This document shows positions 61,697 through 64,000 of a DNA stretch of 64,000 bases, piece after piece. Position numbers and translations under genes: made by a program. This DNA comes from Microbacterium terregens (GTDB lineage: Bacteria; Actinomycetota; Actinomycetes; Actinomycetales; Microbacteriaceae), in contig NZ_BAAAWH010000001.1 in the NCBI RefSeq assembly GCF_039534975.1, forward strand, positions 1,178,001 to 1,242,000. Direction: 5' to 3'. Numbering within the stretch: the first letter of the stretch is position 1; each line of letters begins with the position of its first letter. The notes beneath the pieces are model-generated. The model was not told the origin of the DNA. It made no database searches and worked only from the letters and a program-made list of their open reading frames with translations.

Positions 61697-63402
61697 AGCT
61701 GTGTCTCTCTCTCTTTCACTTTCTCAGTGGGGGTGGCCGCGGCTTCCTGCGCCGCGGCTCGGGCGGTCGCCGCATCGTTCGCAGCGAGGGCTGCCTCGGC
61801 GATGGCTTTCGCCTCGTCGAGGGAGTGTTCGAGCAATGAGGCCCGCACGTCAGCGATCGCCGTGGGCGCCATCGACAGGCTCGTGGCGCCGAGCCCGACC
61901 AGGACGACCGCCAGCAGCGGATCGGCGGCGGCTTCGCCGCAGATGCCGACGGGCTTGCCGTGGAGGCGGCCGGCGTCGCCCACTTCGCGGATCAGCCGCA
62001 GCACGGCGGGGTTCCACGGGTCCTGGAATGCCGCCACCGAGCCGAGCAGCCGGTCGGCGGCGAGCGTGTACTGGGTCAGGTCGTTCGTGCCGATCGACGC
62101 GAAGTCCGCATCGATGAGGATGCGGTCGGCCAGCAGCGCCGACGAGGGCACCTCGACCATGACGCCCGCCGTGCGGATGCCGTAGTCCCGGGCGATCGCG
62201 GTGAAGTAGCGGGCCTCCTCGACGGTGGCCACCATCGGCGCCATCACCCAGAGATCCGCGCCTCCGCCCGGAGCGGCTCGGGTCGCGGCATCCGCTTCGG
62301 CCAGGGCGGTGAGCTGCTCGCGCAGGATGTCCTCGCTGGCGCGCAGCGCACGCAGTCCGCGCAGGCCGAGCGCCGGGTTCTCCTCGTGTGCGTCGTTGAG
62401 GAACGGAAGCGGCTTGTCGGCACCGGCATCCAGAACCCGCACCACCACTTTCTTGCCCGGGAACGCCGACAGGAGCGCCTCGTACGAGACACGCTGCTGC
62501 GCGATGGTCGGAGCGCTGCTGGAACTGAGGAAGAGGAACTCGGTGCGGAACAGCCCGACGCCCTCCGCGCCGAGGGCGACGGCCTCGGCGGCACCCGCGG
62601 GATTGCCGAGGTTCGCCAGCAGCGGGATGGGCGTCCCGTCCGCCAGGGCTCCGGGGGTGATCGGAGCCGACGCGGCGGACGCGCGATCCGCCGCGCGGTT
62701 CTGCGCGCGGTCGAGCTCCTCCGCGCTGGGCTGCGTCGTGACGACGCCGGCCGCGGCATCCACGATCACCATCTCGCCGTCCGCCAGGCCGGTCGCCGCC
62801 ACGGCTCCGACGACGGCGACGATGGACTTCTCCCTCGCCAGGATCGCGGTGTGCGAGGTGGGTCCGCCCTCGGTCGTGACCAGGGCGAGCACCTTGTCGA
62901 GGTCCAGGAGGGCGGTATCGGCGGGCGCGAGGTCCTTCGCGACCAGCACGAACGGATGCCCCGGGTCGGGCACGCCGGGAGGGGGAAGGCCCCGCAGCCG
63001 GGCGATGACGCGCTGGGCGACGTCGTCCAGGTCGGCGGCGCGCTCGCCGAGGTATCCGCCCATCGCGGTCAGCGTGTCGCGGAACGACGCGAACGCGTCG
63101 TGCACGCCGAATTCGGCGGTCTTGCCGGCGGCGATGCGCGTGTCGATCTCCGCCTCGAGGCTGGGGTCCTCGGCCATCATCGCCTGCGCCTCGAGCACGT
63201 CCTGGGCGGCGCCGCCGGCCTGCGCGCCGCGCTGCTCGAGCTCGCGCGCGACGGCGGTCACGGCATCCCGGACGCGCGCCGTCTCTTCGGCTGTGCTCAA
63301 CGTGCTGGGGTTGTCGGCAGGAGCGGGCAGCGGTTCGGCCATGCGGGCGACAGGGCCCTGGGCCACGCCCAGCCCGATTCCCACGCCGCGCAATTCGGTC
63401 AT
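61693..63402 (-). CDS. ptsI: phosphoenolpyruvate-protein phosphotransferase (enzyme I)
   Basis: 569-residue cytosolic enzyme I, transferring phosphate from PEP to HPr. The phospho-His is His184 in TEGGPTSHTAILARE; the C-terminal PEP-binding domain has GVGLFRTEFLFL, VVRVLDAGADKPLPFL and the catalytic Cys region PVGICGEAAADP. Length is normal. Placement of the general PTS gene inside a mannitol operon suggests mannitol is a principal PTS sugar here. The stop overlaps mtlA. Confidence 0.96.
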   Translation of the reverse strand: MTELRGVGIGLGVAQGPVARMAEPLPAPADNPSTLSTAEETARVRDAVTAVARELEQRGAQAGGAAQDVLEAQAMMAEDPSLEAEIDTRIAAGKTAEFGVHDAFASFRDTLTAMGGYLGERAADLDDVAQRVIARLRGLPPPGVPDPGHPFVLVAKDLAPADTALLDLDKVLALVTTEGGPTSHTAILAREKSIVAVVGAVAATGLADGEMVIVDAAAGVVTTQPSAEELDRAQNRAADRASAASAPITPGALADGTPIPLLANLGNPAGAAEAVALGAEGVGLFRTEFLFLSSSSAPTIAQQRVSYEALLSAFPGKKVVVRVLDAGADKPLPFLNDAHEENPALGLRGLRALRASEDILREQLTALAEADAATRAAPGGGADLWVMAPMVATVEEARYFTAIARDYGIRTAGVMVEVPSSALLADRILIDADFASIGTNDLTQYTLAADRLLGSVAAFQDPWNPAVLRLIREVGDAGRLHGKPVGICGEAAADPLLAVVLVGLGATSLSMAPTAIADVRASLLEHSLDEAKAIAEAALAANDAATARAAAQEAAATPTEKVKERETQL

Positions 63403-63431
63403 GATCGTGCCTCTCTCGGATCGGTCATCGG

Positions 63432-63707
63432 CTACGGCGCATCGTGGTCGGCGGAGAGCAGGTCGCTCAGCTCGTCGAGGATGGTCTCGGCACCATCGCC
63501 CTCGGCGGTCAGGGTCACGTAATCGCCCTGTTCGATTCCCAGCGCGATCACTCCGAGGATGCTCGCCGCGTTCACCGGGGTGCCGGCGTCCTTGGAGATC
63601 GTGATCGGGATGCCGGATTCCTTCGCCGCCTGCGCGAAGAGCTTGGCCGGCCGCGCATGCAGTCCGTGCGAAGATCCGATTCGCACGGTCCGGGTCGTCG
63701 GGGGCAT
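63432..63707 (-). CDS. ptsH: phosphocarrier protein HPr
   Basis: 91-residue HPr. The phospho-His is His17 in SSHGLHARPAK, and the regulatory-Ser region VNAASILGVIALGIEQGD carries Ser49 where HPr kinase targets have Ser46; whether it is phosphorylated is unknown. The ATG at 63707 is one base after the IIB-like gene's stop. It precedes ptsI by 29 bases. Confidence 0.95.
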   Translation of the reverse strand: MPPTTRTVRIGSSHGLHARPAKLFAQAAKESGIPITISKDAGTPVNAASILGVIALGIEQGDYVTLTAEGDGAETILDELSDLLSADHDAP

Positions 63708-63708
63708 G

Positions 63709-64000
63709 TCAGTCCTCTTCCTGTCGAACGTCGGAGTCGATGCCGTGCGCTGCCGGCACGGCATCCTCGGGCTCACCCATCGCCGCGCGCACGAGCGCGA
63801 GGGTCCGCGTGCCGTCGAGGTCGGTGAAGATGTCCGGCGGCAGCAGCACGACCGCCGTGCCGCGGAGCGCGGCATCGCGTTCTATGCCCGCGATGGCATG
63901 AACGAGATGGGGTCCGACCAGCACCACATCGGCAGCATCCAGGTCGATCGGCAGCGAGATCTCGGTGCCGGCGAAGGCGATGTAGGGAAGCCCCCGATCG
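63709..64000 (-). CDS. PTS IIB-like protein, partial
   Basis: At least 97 residues of a gene cut by the right edge (N-terminus missing). The visible part runs from GLPYIAFAGTEISLPIDLDAADVVL in three pieces to VGPHLVHAIAGIERDAALRG and a C-terminal PEDAVPAAHGIDSDVRQEED. The pattern fits the C-terminal half of lactose/cellobiose-type IIB proteins, in which the phospho-Cys is near the N-terminus and so outside the window. It is one base from ptsH on the same strand. No matching IIC is visible here. Assignment is by pattern and context. Confidence 0.55.
   Translation of the reverse strand, partial: DRGLPYIAFAGTEISLPIDLDAADVVLVGPHLVHAIAGIERDAALRGTAVVLLPPDIFTDLDGTRTLALVRAAMGEPEDAVPAAHGIDSDVRQEED

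Overview
The window is very G+C-rich and densely packed. Genes are often joined by 1- or 4-base stop/start overlaps, GTG starts are common, and AT-rich stretches are confined to a few promoters. The gene set (GTP-type PEP carboxykinase next to a RamB-type regulator, sdhC-D-A-B, an actinobacterial BMP nucleoside importer with cdd-deoA-add, an FMN-riboswitch ribD-E-BA-H operon) points to an actinobacterium, most likely Microbacteriaceae and close to Microbacterium. That placement is inference from gene content; no rRNA gene is present.

Layout. 1-13400: an aromatic-acid catabolic region. It holds a homoprotocatechuate-type hpaE (cut by the left edge), a GntR regulator, an unusual FAH-RraA fusion, an MHS transporter, a TPP enzyme, an IclR regulator with tandem operators, a 3-hydroxybenzoate-hydroxylase-like flavoprotein, a succinate-semialdehyde dehydrogenase, and two genes of uncertain role. 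13405-16846: RamB-type regulator and divergent pckG. 16919-17389: six-copy array of a 47-bp palindromic element. 17441-25312: an ABC exporter with a small HTH protein that has twin operators, an acyl-CoA ligase/SDR/MaoC operon controlled by a divergent MarR protein, an MHS transporter and a small membrane protein. 25387-29090: riboflavin operon with FMN riboswitch. 29316-32635: glpD-glpK. 32639-35700: a repeat-rich patch with an Fpg-like glycosylase, tandem repeats, a broken GNAT gene, and an AbiEi/DUF559 gene surrounded by three 81-bp palindromes. 35732-45153: trpS, exonuclease III, a YihY/BrkB membrane protein, an MFS protein, sdhBADC, and a mannose-1-phosphate guanylyltransferase. 45316-53601: nucleoside uptake and salvage operon. 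53638-54783: a second DUF559 gene bracketed by two 53-bp palindromes. 54813-58152: epimerase, bile-acid-symporter-family and flavin monooxygenase genes, overlapping. 58200-64000: a mannitol PTS operon that also carries the general PTS genes ptsI and ptsH and an IIB-like gene cut by the right edge.

Most of the window is ordinary core and catabolic metabolism. The least expected feature is the association of two separate DUF559 (Vsr-like nuclease fold) genes with two families of fixed-length palindromic elements, and a related palindrome family that has expanded into a tandem array. This looks like a REP-type repeat system whose partner could be a DUF559 protein rather than a tyrosine transposase. 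That link is a hypothesis from position and sequence only.
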